From: Erysipelotrichaceae bacterium
GTDB lineage: Bacteria; Bacillota_I; Bacilli_A; ML615J-28; CAG-313
Assembly: GCA_015059015.1 (NCBI GenBank)
Contig: SVBG01000010.1
Location: forward strand, 1 to 64,000
Direction: 5' to 3'
DNA length: 64,000 nt
In this document: piece by piece, positions 41,381 to 48,567 of the stretch
Position numbering within the stretch: position 1 is the stretch's first letter
How the letters are laid out: every line of letters begins with the position of its first letter
The notes under the pieces: model-generated
What the model saw: only the letters and a program-made list of their open reading frames with translations
What the model was told of the DNA's origin: nothing
The model's database searches: none
Made by a program: the position numbers and the translations under genes

Positions 41381-41411
41381 TTCACGTGAATTTTTTATAT
41401 TAAATAGTATA
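41381..41411 (-). promoter_or_regulatory. Coat-gene promoter region with palindrome
   Basis: On the minus strand TATACT is read at 41411-41406. Between it and AGGAG lies the perfect palindrome TTCACGTGAA (41381-41390), a possible repressor site. No convincing -35 at 17 bp was found. Confidence 0.4.
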
Positions 41412-41464
41412 GACATGATGCTTTTAAATCACTTCAATAACTGCCTTTAAAATTATTGTCTATT

Positions 41465-42040
41465 CTATAAAATATCTAGATCTAATTCATTTGAAGTATT
41501 TGATACTTCATCTTCATCGATATCTTTAGGTTTTTCAATAAATCTGAAATTACCTTTATTTGCTTTTTTAATAGAAACCATTAAAGCAAGTTCAGTTTGA
41601 CTAAAGAAATGAGTATGACATTGTCCATTAGGAGCTAACCAATATTGAACAGAGTAATATTTTTCGTCATTTTGTTTAACACCTTTTACTAAACGATAGT
41701 AAATTGGAGCTTCAAATTGATGAGATAAGAAATAACCATCAGTTTTACCATTAACTAGTCTAACTTGATTATATTCATCTAAAGAAATATTTTCTCGATA
41801 TTTTTGAGTATCACCTAATGAATTGATGATTAAACCATTTTCATGTAATATAAATTCATATGTATATGATTTAGTTGTTTTACCAACACGTGGTAAAAAC
41901 AAACCATTTACTTTAGATAATTTTTTAATTTCACTTGCTGTTAAATCATTAATTTTAACATAAGAAGAAGTAGTAGAAGTTGTTTCTTTTTCAACCTTTT
42001 CTACATTTTTTACTTCAGTTTTCTTTTCTTGTTTTTCCAT
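41465..42040 (-). CDS. Hypothetical 191-aa prophage protein with acidic tail (possible ssDNA-binding)
   Basis: The protein has a charged, Glu/Lys/Thr-rich N-terminus (~1-28), a beta-rich core (~50-150) and an acidic C-terminus (D-I-D-E-D-E-V ... L-D-L-D-I-L). Acidic tails of this kind occur in SSB-like proteins, and filamentous phages need a ssDNA-binding protein, which is otherwise missing here. That is inference; no OB-fold motif was identified. AGAAGGA precedes the start. It is the gene just upstream of the coat gene. Confidence 0.5.
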   Translation of the reverse strand: MEKQEKKTEVKNVEKVEKETTSTTSSYVKINDLTASEIKKLSKVNGLFLPRVGKTTKSYTYEFILHENGLIINSLGDTQKYRENISLDEYNQVRLVNGKTDGYFLSHQFEAPIYYRLVKGVKQNDEKYYSVQYWLAPNGQCHTHFFSQTELALMVSIKKANKGNFRFIEKPKDIDEDEVSNTSNELDLDIL

Positions 42041-42094
42041 AATTAATTTCCTTCTTTCTGATAAGATTATTTTATATCCTCTTACCTGGATAAA

Positions 42095-42316
42095 TTATTT
42101 TTTATTTGCTGCCCAAAATGCTCTATGTGCTTTTTGAGCATTAATGTCATCAGTTCTAGCAGATACTAAAAGAACATTATTTTTATTTTTCCATTCATCT
42201 GTAGGTATAATATTATAACCATTGAAAGAACCATCTAATACTGAATAACTTTTAGTTATCTTTTTTATTGGAACTTTTTGTTTTGTTACTTTATCATAAT
42301 AAAAGAACTTTGACAT
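42095..42316 (-). CDS. Hypothetical 73-aa prophage protein
   Basis: I start at ATG 42316 because GAGGTG precedes it; a longer frame back to 42370 overlaps the upstream gene. It is a small basic protein with W-K-N-K and A-H-R-A-F-W-A-A-N-K-K at the end. The family is not recognised. It belongs to the right-end run of small genes upstream of the coat gene. Confidence 0.5.
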   Translation of the reverse strand: MSKFFYYDKVTKQKVPIKKITKSYSVLDGSFNGYNIIPTDEWKNKNNVLLVSARTDDINAQKAHRAFWAANKK

Positions 42317-42320
42317 TTTT

Positions 42321-42548
42321 TCACCTCTTAAATCTATTTGAAACATTATCAAATATAATTTCTTTTGCAACTGGACCTAAACAGTATCCAGTTCTAACCA
42401 TTTGTTTAATACATTCTGAATGATATGTTATTAACACTGGATCTCTTTTTGCAACTGCTTTAAACATGCATTTCCTATGAGCTTTTATTGAAGCACACCA
42501 CTTATCATGATCTTTTTGATTTTTATAATTTGACTTTGCTGTAATCAT
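42321..42548 (-). CDS. Hypothetical 75-aa basic prophage protein
   Basis: The protein is basic and soluble, with Lys, Arg and His throughout and Cys at four positions (W-C-A-S, K-C-M-F, S-E-C-I and G-Y-C-L). No family is recognised. It could bind nucleic acid. It lies 4 bp ahead of the 73-aa gene. Confidence 0.5.
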   Translation of the reverse strand: MITAKSNYKNQKDHDKWCASIKAHRKCMFKAVAKRDPVLITYHSECIKQMVRTGYCLGPVAKEIIFDNVSNRFKR

Positions 42549-42556
42549 TAAATAAC

Positions 42557-42844
42557 CTACTTATTAAAATTATTTAAATACAATTTTAATTGATTAGCAT
42601 TTGTATTTGAACCATTAACTGTTTTTAAATCTCTTTTTGCCCAAGACTCTGTAGCATTAGATTTAATAAGAGTAATGGCTCTTCCTTTTGACATCCTTGA
42701 TAAACGTTTTGCATTTTTTCTAACAAAATCATAACACCCTCTATCATTTGACATAACAATTTGTAATGTATGATTCCCTACAGGATCAGAACCATAAACT
42801 TTATAAGTTTTTGGATTATACTTTGTATAATTTGTTTTTCTCAA
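42557..42844 (-). CDS. Hypothetical 95-aa basic prophage protein
   Basis: It starts at TTG 42844 with GGTG seven bases upstream; an in-frame ATG option is blocked by a stop. It is rich in Lys/Arg/Asn and contains R-K-N-A-K-R-L-S-R-M-S-K-G-R, suggesting nucleic-acid binding. The family is not recognised. Confidence 0.5.
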   Translation of the reverse strand: MRKTNYTKYNPKTYKVYGSDPVGNHTLQIVMSNDRGCYDFVRKNAKRLSRMSKGRAITLIKSNATESWAKRDLKTVNGSNTNANQLKLYLNNFNK

Positions 42845-42872
42845 TTTAACACCATTTTAACCTTTCTATATT

Positions 42873-43022
42873 TTAAAAAATAATACTATCTTCTGATAAT
42901 GTAATATTAATTACATCTTCAACAATTCCAGGATCATTATTAATTAATCCTAATGCATCAATAAAACAATAAACTACTAATATAATTACAAGCAAACAAA
43001 TTAGTCTTGATATTAATTTCAT
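42873..43022 (-). CDS. 49-aa membrane-anchored prophage protein sharing a C-terminal motif with its neighbour
   Basis: GGTGAT precedes ATG 43022; TAA lies at 42873-42875. It has an N-terminal TM (~6-22, L-I-C-L-L-V-I-I-L-V-V-Y) and a short acidic ectodomain ending I-T-L-S-E-D-S-I-I-F. The upstream 318-aa exported protein ends I-T-L-S-E-D-S-I-V-F, so the two share a C-terminal tag. It is too short for usual ORF cutoffs but well supported by start, TM and shared tail. Confidence 0.65.
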   Translation of the reverse strand: MKLISRLICLLVIILVVYCFIDALGLINNDPGIVEDVINITLSEDSIIF

Positions 43023-43038
43023 TTGCTATCACCTACTT

Positions 43039-43995
43039 TTAAAATACTATACTATCTTCTGATAAAGTAATAGAAGGATTACTAAATAAATTATCTTTAT
43101 TCATATTAATTGCATAAATAGTAAATTGTTGTCCATTTGAAAATACAACATCTAAATTGTACCAATTAGAACATTGCATTAAACATTCAATTTGAATTTG
43201 AGTTAATCCTGAATTAGGATTATTATTTAAAAAACAATTTAAAATTTGAATAATCGAAAAATTACTAAAATCTTCAAAAACTGAACTTGTAAATCCTGGT
43301 GTAATGTCATTTTGAGCAAAACATTCTAATAATTCTTGAGATAAAGATAAATTTACACTATAAGATATATCACCAACAGTTCCAACATGTAAATAATCAA
43401 CTCCAAGCTCTAGTAACTTATCATTTAAAATATTATCATTAGATAAATTTTCATAATTAATAACATATTCGTTTAACTGATAATCTACTAAATAACTGTT
43501 ACTTTCGGTAATAAACATTTGACAACTATTTAATTGAGTTACTTTATAATTACAATCAATAGTACATGTTGCAGGATTAATAGTTTCATACTCTGGTGCA
43601 GAAACAGTTAAAATAATTTGAATATCAAAATGTTGAATAAAATTTACAGTACATGTATATGAATCTTCTGATACTTCTAAACTAATATAATCATTAACAT
43701 CTAATGTTGAAGTTGTTTTCCAACTTAAATCCCATGCTAGAAAAGGAGTTTCATTAAAATTACCTTCTAAATTTGCAGTAATAGCATAAGATTCAGTTGC
43801 TTCAGAATTACCTTCATTAACTGCTTTTTTTCTTGATAATTTAATATGATTTGAATTTTCAGTTTGAACAACTAAATTTTTATTTGTATTTACTAAATCT
43901 TTATTATTTGAATTAATAAATACACATGACATTACAGCAATTAAACAAATCAATAATGCTGATAAACTAAATAAAATAATTTTTTTTCTTTTCAT
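43039..43995 (-). CDS. Exported 318-aa prophage protein with C-terminal ITLSEDSI tag
   Basis: It has a basic N-terminus M-K-R-K-K and a hydrophobic segment (~6-25) ending V-M-S-C, a possible lipobox or anchor. The ectodomain is beta-rich with many Asn/Ser and Cys (T-C-T-V, I-D-C-N, C-L-M-Q-C). The last residues I-T-L-S-E-D-S-I-V-F match the end of the next, 49-aa gene. It could be a surface or virion protein, or a lysogenic-conversion lipoprotein. Confidence 0.55.
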   Translation of the reverse strand: MKRKKIILFSLSALLICLIAVMSCVFINSNNKDLVNTNKNLVVQTENSNHIKLSRKKAVNEGNSEATESYAITANLEGNFNETPFLAWDLSWKTTSTLDVNDYISLEVSEDSYTCTVNFIQHFDIQIILTVSAPEYETINPATCTIDCNYKVTQLNSCQMFITESNSYLVDYQLNEYVINYENLSNDNILNDKLLELGVDYLHVGTVGDISYSVNLSLSQELLECFAQNDITPGFTSSVFEDFSNFSIIQILNCFLNNNPNSGLTQIQIECLMQCSNWYNLDVVFSNGQQFTIYAINMNKDNLFSNPSITLSEDSIVF

Positions 43996-44078
43996 TTTGT
44001 TTTTTCCTCTTTCTAAAATTTTTTATTTTATTGTTTTATTGAACTAATTAATAAAATTTGGTATAATAAGTAAAATAC

Positions 44079-44327
44079 TTAATTTAATTTTTCAAATGGA
44101 ATACCAATTAAAGAAGTTAAACTAATTGAAATATTAGTTATTTCATTATTAGAATTTAATAAAAAAAGTTTAACATCAGTTACATGATTAATAGTTGATA
44201 AACATTTAATTTTGAATTTACTATCTAAAATCAAAATTTCATCATTCTCTTTTAATCCCATTGCAATTAAAAGATCATGTGATGTAAATAAATTTAAATT
44301 TTTTGTTTTTTCTTTTGCTTGTTCCAT
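44079..44327 (-). CDS. Hypothetical 82-aa prophage protein (rightmost gene)
   Basis: It is a small soluble protein with a short helical start and L-I-A-M-G-L-K-E-N-D-E-I-L-I-L-D, a pattern seen in small beta-barrel/AbrB-like or phage-control proteins but not decisive. TGGAGG precedes the start. It lies next to the tRNA-side terminators, so it needs its own promoter or read-through. Confidence 0.5.
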   Translation of the reverse strand: MEQAKEKTKNLNLFTSHDLLIAMGLKENDEILILDSKFKIKCLSTINHVTDVKLFLLNSNNEITNISISLTSLIGIPFEKLN

Positions 44328-44345
44328 TGTTTATCCTCCATAAAT

Positions 44346-44418
44346 GCAAAAAAAGCCTAATTCTTGAAATTAAGAATTAAGCTTAAAAAATAAAAGAGAA
44401 TAAAAGTTTAATTCTCTT
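44346..44418 (-). terminator. Tandem terminators downstream of tRNA-Arg(TCT)
   Basis: There are two minus-strand hairpins. AGAGAAT/ATTCTCT (44395-44418) is followed by a T-rich run, and AGCTTAATTCTT/AAGAATTAGGCT (44354-44383) is followed by seven T. They end the tRNA transcript within prophage DNA and insulate phage genes from it. Confidence 0.65.
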
Positions 44419-44469
44419 ATTCTCTAATTTGTTTATATAAATCGATTCTAAAATCGATTTTAAGACTAA

Positions 44470-44526
44470 ATGGCGTCCCAGAAGAGATTCGAACTCCCGA
44501 CACACGGCTTAGAAGGCCGTTGCTCT
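44470..44526 (-). repeat. Right attachment repeat (att)
   Basis: This 57-bp direct repeat is identical to 31190-31246. It forms the 3' part of the intact tRNA gene, so the element brought a copy that restores the tRNA. Confidence 0.92.
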
Positions 44527-44547
44527 ATCCAACTGAGCTACTGGGAC
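44471..44547 (-). tRNA. tRNA-Arg (anticodon TCT)
   Basis: The reverse complement gives a complete cloverleaf. It has acceptor GTCCCAG/CTGGGAC, D-arm AGCTCAGTTGGATAGAGCA, anticodon stem ACGGC/GCCGT with loop CTTCTAA (anticodon TCT, reads AGA), T-arm with AGTTCGAATCT and encoded CCA. Its 3' 56 bases lie in the attachment repeat and are supplied by the prophage. Confidence 0.96.
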
Positions 44548-44572
44548 GTAAACTTAACACATAAGCATAATT

Positions 44573-44601
44573 ATTATATCATAATTTGATGCTTTTGTAA
44601 A
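44573..44601 (-). promoter_or_regulatory. Promoter of tRNA-Arg(TCT)
   Basis: On the minus strand TTTACA (44601-44596), a 17-bp spacer and TATAAT (44578-44573) lie about 25 bp ahead of the tRNA 5' end. Confidence 0.7.
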
Positions 44602-44637
44602 GTAAATGACTATATTAAAATAAGAAAGAGTGTAGAT

Positions 44638-45207
44638 ATGAAATGTTTTATTCATCTTAATAATGATAGTAGTGATTATTGTTCAGTGTGTAAAAGACCT
44701 ATTTGTACAAATTGTGAAACAAATGAAGATGGTATTTGTCCTAGATGTTCTAATTTTACACATAAGACGATATATAATTATAATAAAAAGATAGTATTAT
44801 TTCTGTTACTTGTTTTTTTTATTAGAGTTACTACTTATTATGATGTTGTTGTTTTTACAATTTATAATAATGGTTTAATTAGTTTTACATCTACAGGTGT
44901 TATAGTTTTAATAGCATTATTTATACCATTTTGTATTAATATTATAAAATATGGATTTAAAAATGCAATTAAATATCAAATTTTTGGTAAAACATCTGCT
45001 ATTGAAATAGCTGATAACAAAAAATGGAGATCATGGATTACTTATATAATAGGAATAGTAATGTTTATATTGTTAGGTGTTTTATATATTGTATTTACAC
45101 CATTGTTTATCATTACTGATTTAATTCATTTGATTAAATCAGTTAAAGATTTCTTTTATCATAAGAAAAAAATTTTAACAGAGACACAAATTAATAATTT
45201 AGGATAG
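44638..45207 (+). CDS. B-box-type zinc-finger membrane protein
   Basis: This 189-aa protein has an N-terminal B-box-like zinc finger: C3-x-x-H, C-x-x-C (C-S-V-C) and C-x-x-C (C-T-N-C) and C-P-R-C pairs within the first 40 residues. Then come three to four TM segments (~53-70, ~83-103, ~140-165). This architecture is common in Bacillota membrane proteins of unknown role. It starts a host operon with the guanylate-kinase-like and protease genes (9-bp and 2-bp gaps). Confidence 0.7.
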   Translation: MKCFIHLNNDSSDYCSVCKRPICTNCETNEDGICPRCSNFTHKTIYNYNKKIVLFLLLVFFIRVTTYYDVVVFTIYNNGLISFTSTGVIVLIALFIPFCINIIKYGFKNAIKYQIFGKTSAIEIADNKKWRSWITYIIGIVMFILLGVLYIVFTPLFIITDLIHLIKSVKDFFYHKKKILTETQINNLG

Positions 45208-45216
45208 AGGTATTTT

Positions 45217-45747
45217 ATGTTAATTTTAGTAGGACCTAGTGCGTCAGGTAAAACACAAATAGTAAAAATTTTAATTGAAAAGTATGGACTTAAGAAAATG
45301 GTTACTTATACTTCTCGGGGGAAAAGACCTGGAGAAATAGATGGAATTGATTATTTTTTTCTATCAAAAGAAGAGTTTGAAAAAAGAATTAGTGAAGGTT
45401 TTTTTATTGAACATGTTGTTTATAATGGTAATTATTATGGAACATCAATTTCTCAAGTTTCTAGTGATAAAGTAGTAATTTTGGAACCAACTGGTCTAAA
45501 ACATTATTTAAGTAAAATTAAGGATGAAGTAAAAGTTGTATTTTTAAGATGTTCAAGGGATATTGTTAGAATTAGAATGCAAGGTCGTGGAGATCATTTA
45601 GAAATAATTGAAAGAAGATTAGATTTAGATGAAAAAGTGTTTAATAAAGACGTTATGAAACTTGCAGACTGGGTTGTTGATACTTCTGCATCTAATATTT
45701 ATGATAATGCTAAAGAAATTTATACTTTGTATAAGGAATTTATCTAA
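45217..45747 (+). CDS. Guanylate kinase-like protein
   Basis: This 176-aa P-loop protein has G-P-S-A-S-G-K-T (~6-13), T-Y-T-S-R-G-K-R-P-G-E-x-D-G-x-D-Y (~31-47) and G-x-Y-Y-G-T-S, all guanylate-kinase landmarks (GMP + ATP to GDP + ADP). It is shorter than typical ~205-aa Gmk and somewhat divergent, so it may be a second GMK-like enzyme rather than the essential one. Confidence 0.72.
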   Translation: MLILVGPSASGKTQIVKILIEKYGLKKMVTYTSRGKRPGEIDGIDYFFLSKEEFEKRISEGFFIEHVVYNGNYYGTSISQVSSDKVVILEPTGLKHYLSKIKDEVKVVFLRCSRDIVRIRMQGRGDHLEIIERRLDLDEKVFNKDVMKLADWVVDTSASNIYDNAKEIYTLYKEFI

Positions 45748-45749
45748 TT

Positions 45750-46445
45750 ATGAATTATCGAATTCAAATTTTAGATGATCATAATATTCCTTATGTCATT
45801 ATAAAAAAGACGTATAAAAGAGTTTCGGTAAAATATAATTCTAATTGTGTTTTAGAAATAAGACAACCTATATATTTTCCAGATGTTGAAATGATTAAGT
45901 TTATTGAAAAACATATTGATTGGATTATTGTACACAAACCAGTTAAACCTTTACCTCATGAAAAATATAAAGATGGTGATTCATATTTATTATTAGGTAG
46001 AGAATATACATTAAAAATCGTATATTCTAATCATCAAGAAGTAATTTTCTTAAATAATCAAATTATTGTTCATACTGCAAATGATAAAAATATTGAAAAA
46101 TTATTAGACAAATTTCGTTTTCAACAAGCTGAAATTGTATTTAATGAAATTTTATATAAATGTTTTTGTTCTATGAATAAGCATTTAATTAAATATCCAA
46201 CATTAACTATAAAAGTTGCTAAGTCTCGTTGGGGATGTTGCTATATAAAAGAAAATAGAATCATGTTAAATATATCTTTAATACATGTTCCTTTGACTTT
46301 AATAGAATATGTAATTTTTCATGAATTAGTGCATTTTGTTTATCCTAATCATTCAAAAGATTTTCATAATTTATTAAGTTTATATGTTCGTGATGAGAAA
46401 ATGAAAAGAAATGAATTAAAGTTTTATAATATAATTTATAAATAA
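45750..46445 (+). CDS. YgjP-type (DUF45) metallopeptidase
   Basis: This 231-aa protein has the DUF45/YgjP signature: S-R-W-G-C-C (~154-159), then the zinc site H-E-L-V-H-F-x-x-P-N-H (~190-200) and S-K-D-F-H. It is likely a cytoplasmic zinc metalloprotease (WLM/SprT-related). The ATG follows the guanylate-kinase-like stop by 2 bp, so it is co-translated. A terminator overlaps its stop. Confidence 0.82.
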   Translation: MNYRIQILDDHNIPYVIIKKTYKRVSVKYNSNCVLEIRQPIYFPDVEMIKFIEKHIDWIIVHKPVKPLPHEKYKDGDSYLLLGREYTLKIVYSNHQEVIFLNNQIIVHTANDKNIEKLLDKFRFQQAEIVFNEILYKCFCSMNKHLIKYPTLTIKVAKSRWGCCYIKENRIMLNISLIHVPLTLIEYVIFHELVHFVYPNHSKDFHNLLSLYVRDEKMKRNELKFYNIIYK

Positions 46446-46475
46446 CAAGAAAATTTTTCTTGTTATTTTTTTTGT
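46441..46475 (+). terminator. Rho-independent terminator overlapping the stop codon
   Basis: AATAACAAGAAA (46441-46452) pairs with TTTCTTGTTATT (46456-46467), and a long T run follows. Confidence 0.75.
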
Positions 46476-46584
46476 AGTATGCTGTAGAAAAAATGTATTT
46501 AATGAAATTATTTAAAATAAATAAATAATATATCATTTTTTGACGAAATGTTTTAGATTTAATATCTTTATTTATTTAATAAAA

Positions 46585-46604
46585 TATGATAAATTGTTAT
46601 CATA
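46585..46604. promoter_or_regulatory. Perfect inverted repeat before the XRE-TPR gene (operator candidate)
   Basis: TATGATAA (46585-46592) and TTATCATA (46597-46604) form an 8-bp palindrome with a 4-bp spacer about 22 bp ahead of the start of a helix-turn-helix regulator. It is a natural autoregulatory site. Confidence 0.5.
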
Positions 46605-46625
46605 AATTTTATAGGGGGAAATAAA

Positions 46626-47879
46626 ATGAAAATAAAAAAAGAAAACAATGTAGTTTCTTTATCTGATGATGTAAATCAAAAGAAAAAATATGGTGTTTTA
46701 TTAAAAAGGAAAAGACAAGAACATCATATGACATTAGAAAATTTATGTCAGGGGATTTGTACGGTAAGTTATTTAAGCAGAATAGAAAATAATTTGGTAG
46801 ATGTTGAAGAAAAGTATTATATTAGTTTATTTAAAAAATTAGATATAGATTTTAATGAACTTAAAGAAGCGAAAGAAAATGAGATTTTTACCGAGCTTTT
46901 GAAATGCTATTTACAAGAAAGTGATAATGAAGCAATTGAAATAATATCCGATGCATTAAAATCAAATTTCTATGTTGAAATTGAGATGGAATTAATGGTG
47001 CTATATGATAATATAATACACTGTTTATACAGTGAAGCGTTAAGACAAATTTTAGATTTTAATAATAAAACCAAAAATTTAATGGATAATGAATTAAATT
47101 TCTTTTTATTTTTAACAGCACTATATGCTTATAGAACAAATCAAGCTATTTTTGCATATCGACAAATTGTTTTCTTGTGTGAAACTCAACTTGTTAATTC
47201 CATATATAAATATGCAGTATTTGATCTAGCACTTGATATTTTTGATAATATTGGAGCTAAAGAACAATTTTTAAAATATTATTCTTTACTTATTAATGAT
47301 AAGTATAGTGCTGTTTATCCAAAATCAGCTATGAAACATCAAGCTCAAAAATTATTAATAGAGTCATACCTTTTAAAGGATGAAGAGGATGTTTTGTTAG
47401 ATGAATTATATGAAAAATCTAGTGGTAGATGCAAGGAAGAAATTGCGTGGCAAATATTGAAAAAAGAATATAAAAAGAATTGTTTTGTAAAGTGTTTAGA
47501 ATTTTTACAAGACTATGACCCAACCCCAAAATTACTTGCATTAGAAGCATTACTTGTTTTAAGAGTTAGCGATATTAAATATGCCTTTAGACTTGAAGAA
47601 AGAAGAAAAAAGGTTATATATAGGGCATATGATGAATCATTTGAATTGATGTATTTGATAGCTATTCAAATAAAACGTTATGAAGATTATCGAAGTGCAT
47701 ATGATTTATTTAAAAAACTTATGAATTTACAAAATGAACAAACATATTGTGCTTTTTTATTTGATGAACAAACTATAATGTTTATAGAAATTGCGTTAAA
47801 TTGTGGTAAAAATAAAGATGCATTAAAACTTATAATGAATATTTTAAAAGGTAAATTAACTTTTCCTTATTTCTTGTAA
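46626..47879 (+). CDS. XRE-family regulator with C-terminal TPR-like domain (PlcR/Rgg type)
   Basis: This 417-aa protein has a Cro/C1 HTH at ~19-75 (L-K-R-K-R-Q-E-H-H-M-T-L-E-N-L ... S-Y-L-S-R-I-E-N-N). A long helical region made of TPR-like pairs (~85-410) follows. This is the RRNPP-type layout, in which short peptides bind the TPR part. No small peptide gene is evident next to it, so peptide control is only a possibility. GGGGGA precedes ATG 46626. Confidence 0.68.
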   Translation: MKIKKENNVVSLSDDVNQKKKYGVLLKRKRQEHHMTLENLCQGICTVSYLSRIENNLVDVEEKYYISLFKKLDIDFNELKEAKENEIFTELLKCYLQESDNEAIEIISDALKSNFYVEIEMELMVLYDNIIHCLYSEALRQILDFNNKTKNLMDNELNFFLFLTALYAYRTNQAIFAYRQIVFLCETQLVNSIYKYAVFDLALDIFDNIGAKEQFLKYYSLLINDKYSAVYPKSAMKHQAQKLLIESYLLKDEEDVLLDELYEKSSGRCKEEIAWQILKKEYKKNCFVKCLEFLQDYDPTPKLLALEALLVLRVSDIKYAFRLEERRKKVIYRAYDESFELMYLIAIQIKRYEDYRSAYDLFKKLMNLQNEQTYCAFLFDEQTIMFIEIALNCGKNKDALKLIMNILKGKLTFPYFL

Positions 47880-47937
47880 TTATATTACTTTTAATTTGTA
47901 GAAAAATATAGTATAATAGTATTATACGAGGTGTACT

Positions 47938-48567
47938 ATGAACTTATATTTAGAAAAATTTAATAATGAAAATGAAGTATATCATGAATTTTTTGATGAA
48001 TTAAGAAACTATGCAAAATTATATAATGTACCGATTATTAAAAGAGATTCTTTAGTGTTAATTCAAAGTTTATTAAATATTATTAACGCAAAAACTATGT
48101 TAGAAATTGGAACTGCCATAGGGTATTCTGCGTTATCTTTTGTTTGTAGTAAAGATGATTTAATTGTAGATACAATTGAAAGAAACGAAGAAATGTATAA
48201 AGAAGCTTGCAAAAATATTAAACAACTTAATAAACAAAATAATATAAATGTTATTTTTCAAGATGCGTTAGAAGTTGATAATACTGAATTAAGAAAATAT
48301 GATGTAATTTTTATTGATGCTGCAAAAGCACAGTATCAAAAGTTTTTTGATAAATATGCACCACTACTAAATGAAAATGGTATTATTTTAACAGATAATA
48401 TTATTTTTCATGGATGTGTAGAAGAACAAGAAAATTTGAGTAAAAATGTTCGTAGCATGGTTAAAAAAATTGATAATTATAATCATTATTTAAGTACACT
48501 AGAAGAGTACATAACATATTACATTGATAGTGGTGATGGTTTAGCTATCACAATGAGGAAAAAATAA
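47938..48567 (+). CDS. trmR: TrmR-type tRNA 5-hydroxyuridine O-methyltransferase
   Basis: This 209-aa class I SAM methyltransferase has the E-I-G-T-A-I-G-Y-S (~54-62) glycine loop, the D-T-I-E-R acidic end of beta-2, F-I-D-A-A-K (~124-129) and T-D-N-I-I-F, as in YrrM/COMT-type enzymes. In B. subtilis TrmR methylates ho5U34 to mo5U34 in tRNA. Context agrees: two U32-type genes homologous in order to yrrN-yrrO follow directly (stop and start overlap). Promoter TATAAT is near 47913. Confidence 0.82.
   Translation: MNLYLEKFNNENEVYHEFFDELRNYAKLYNVPIIKRDSLVLIQSLLNIINAKTMLEIGTAIGYSALSFVCSKDDLIVDTIERNEEMYKEACKNIKQLNKQNNINVIFQDALEVDNTELRKYDVIFIDAAKAQYQKFFDKYAPLLNENGIILTDNIIFHGCVEEQENLSKNVRSMVKKIDNYNHYLSTLEEYITYYIDSGDGLAITMRKK

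Larger units (their letters stand above)
31190..44526. mobile_element. Integrated filamentous-phage-like (inovirus-like) prophage in tRNA-Arg(TCT)
   Basis: This 13.3-kb element is bounded by 57-bp direct repeats of the tRNA 3' part. It contains a tyrosine recombinase (32500-33333), a Rep_trans-type initiator (33495-34595), a Zot/pI-like ATPase with N-terminal TM (34908-36221), a 62-aa coat-like protein with a terminator right after it (41177-41365), three proteins with signal peptide plus C-terminal TM (37930-39276, 39571-40314, 40308-41093) and several single-TM miniproteins. Nearly all genes run on the minus strand; three small paralogues run on the plus strand. There are no tail, head, portal, terminase or conjugation genes. 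It is larger than classical Ff phages but within what is known for inovirus-type prophages. No secretin gene is seen, consistent with a single-membrane host. Confidence 0.82.

Noticed and set aside
31190-44526. Integrative conjugative element or mobilisable plasmid
   Set aside because: No relaxase, type IV secretion or coupling ATPase pattern is seen; the membrane ATPase fits Zot better, and there is a coat-like protein with anchored surface proteins.
31190-44526. Tailed-phage prophage or satellite
   Set aside because: No terminase, portal, capsid, tail, or endolysin genes are present.
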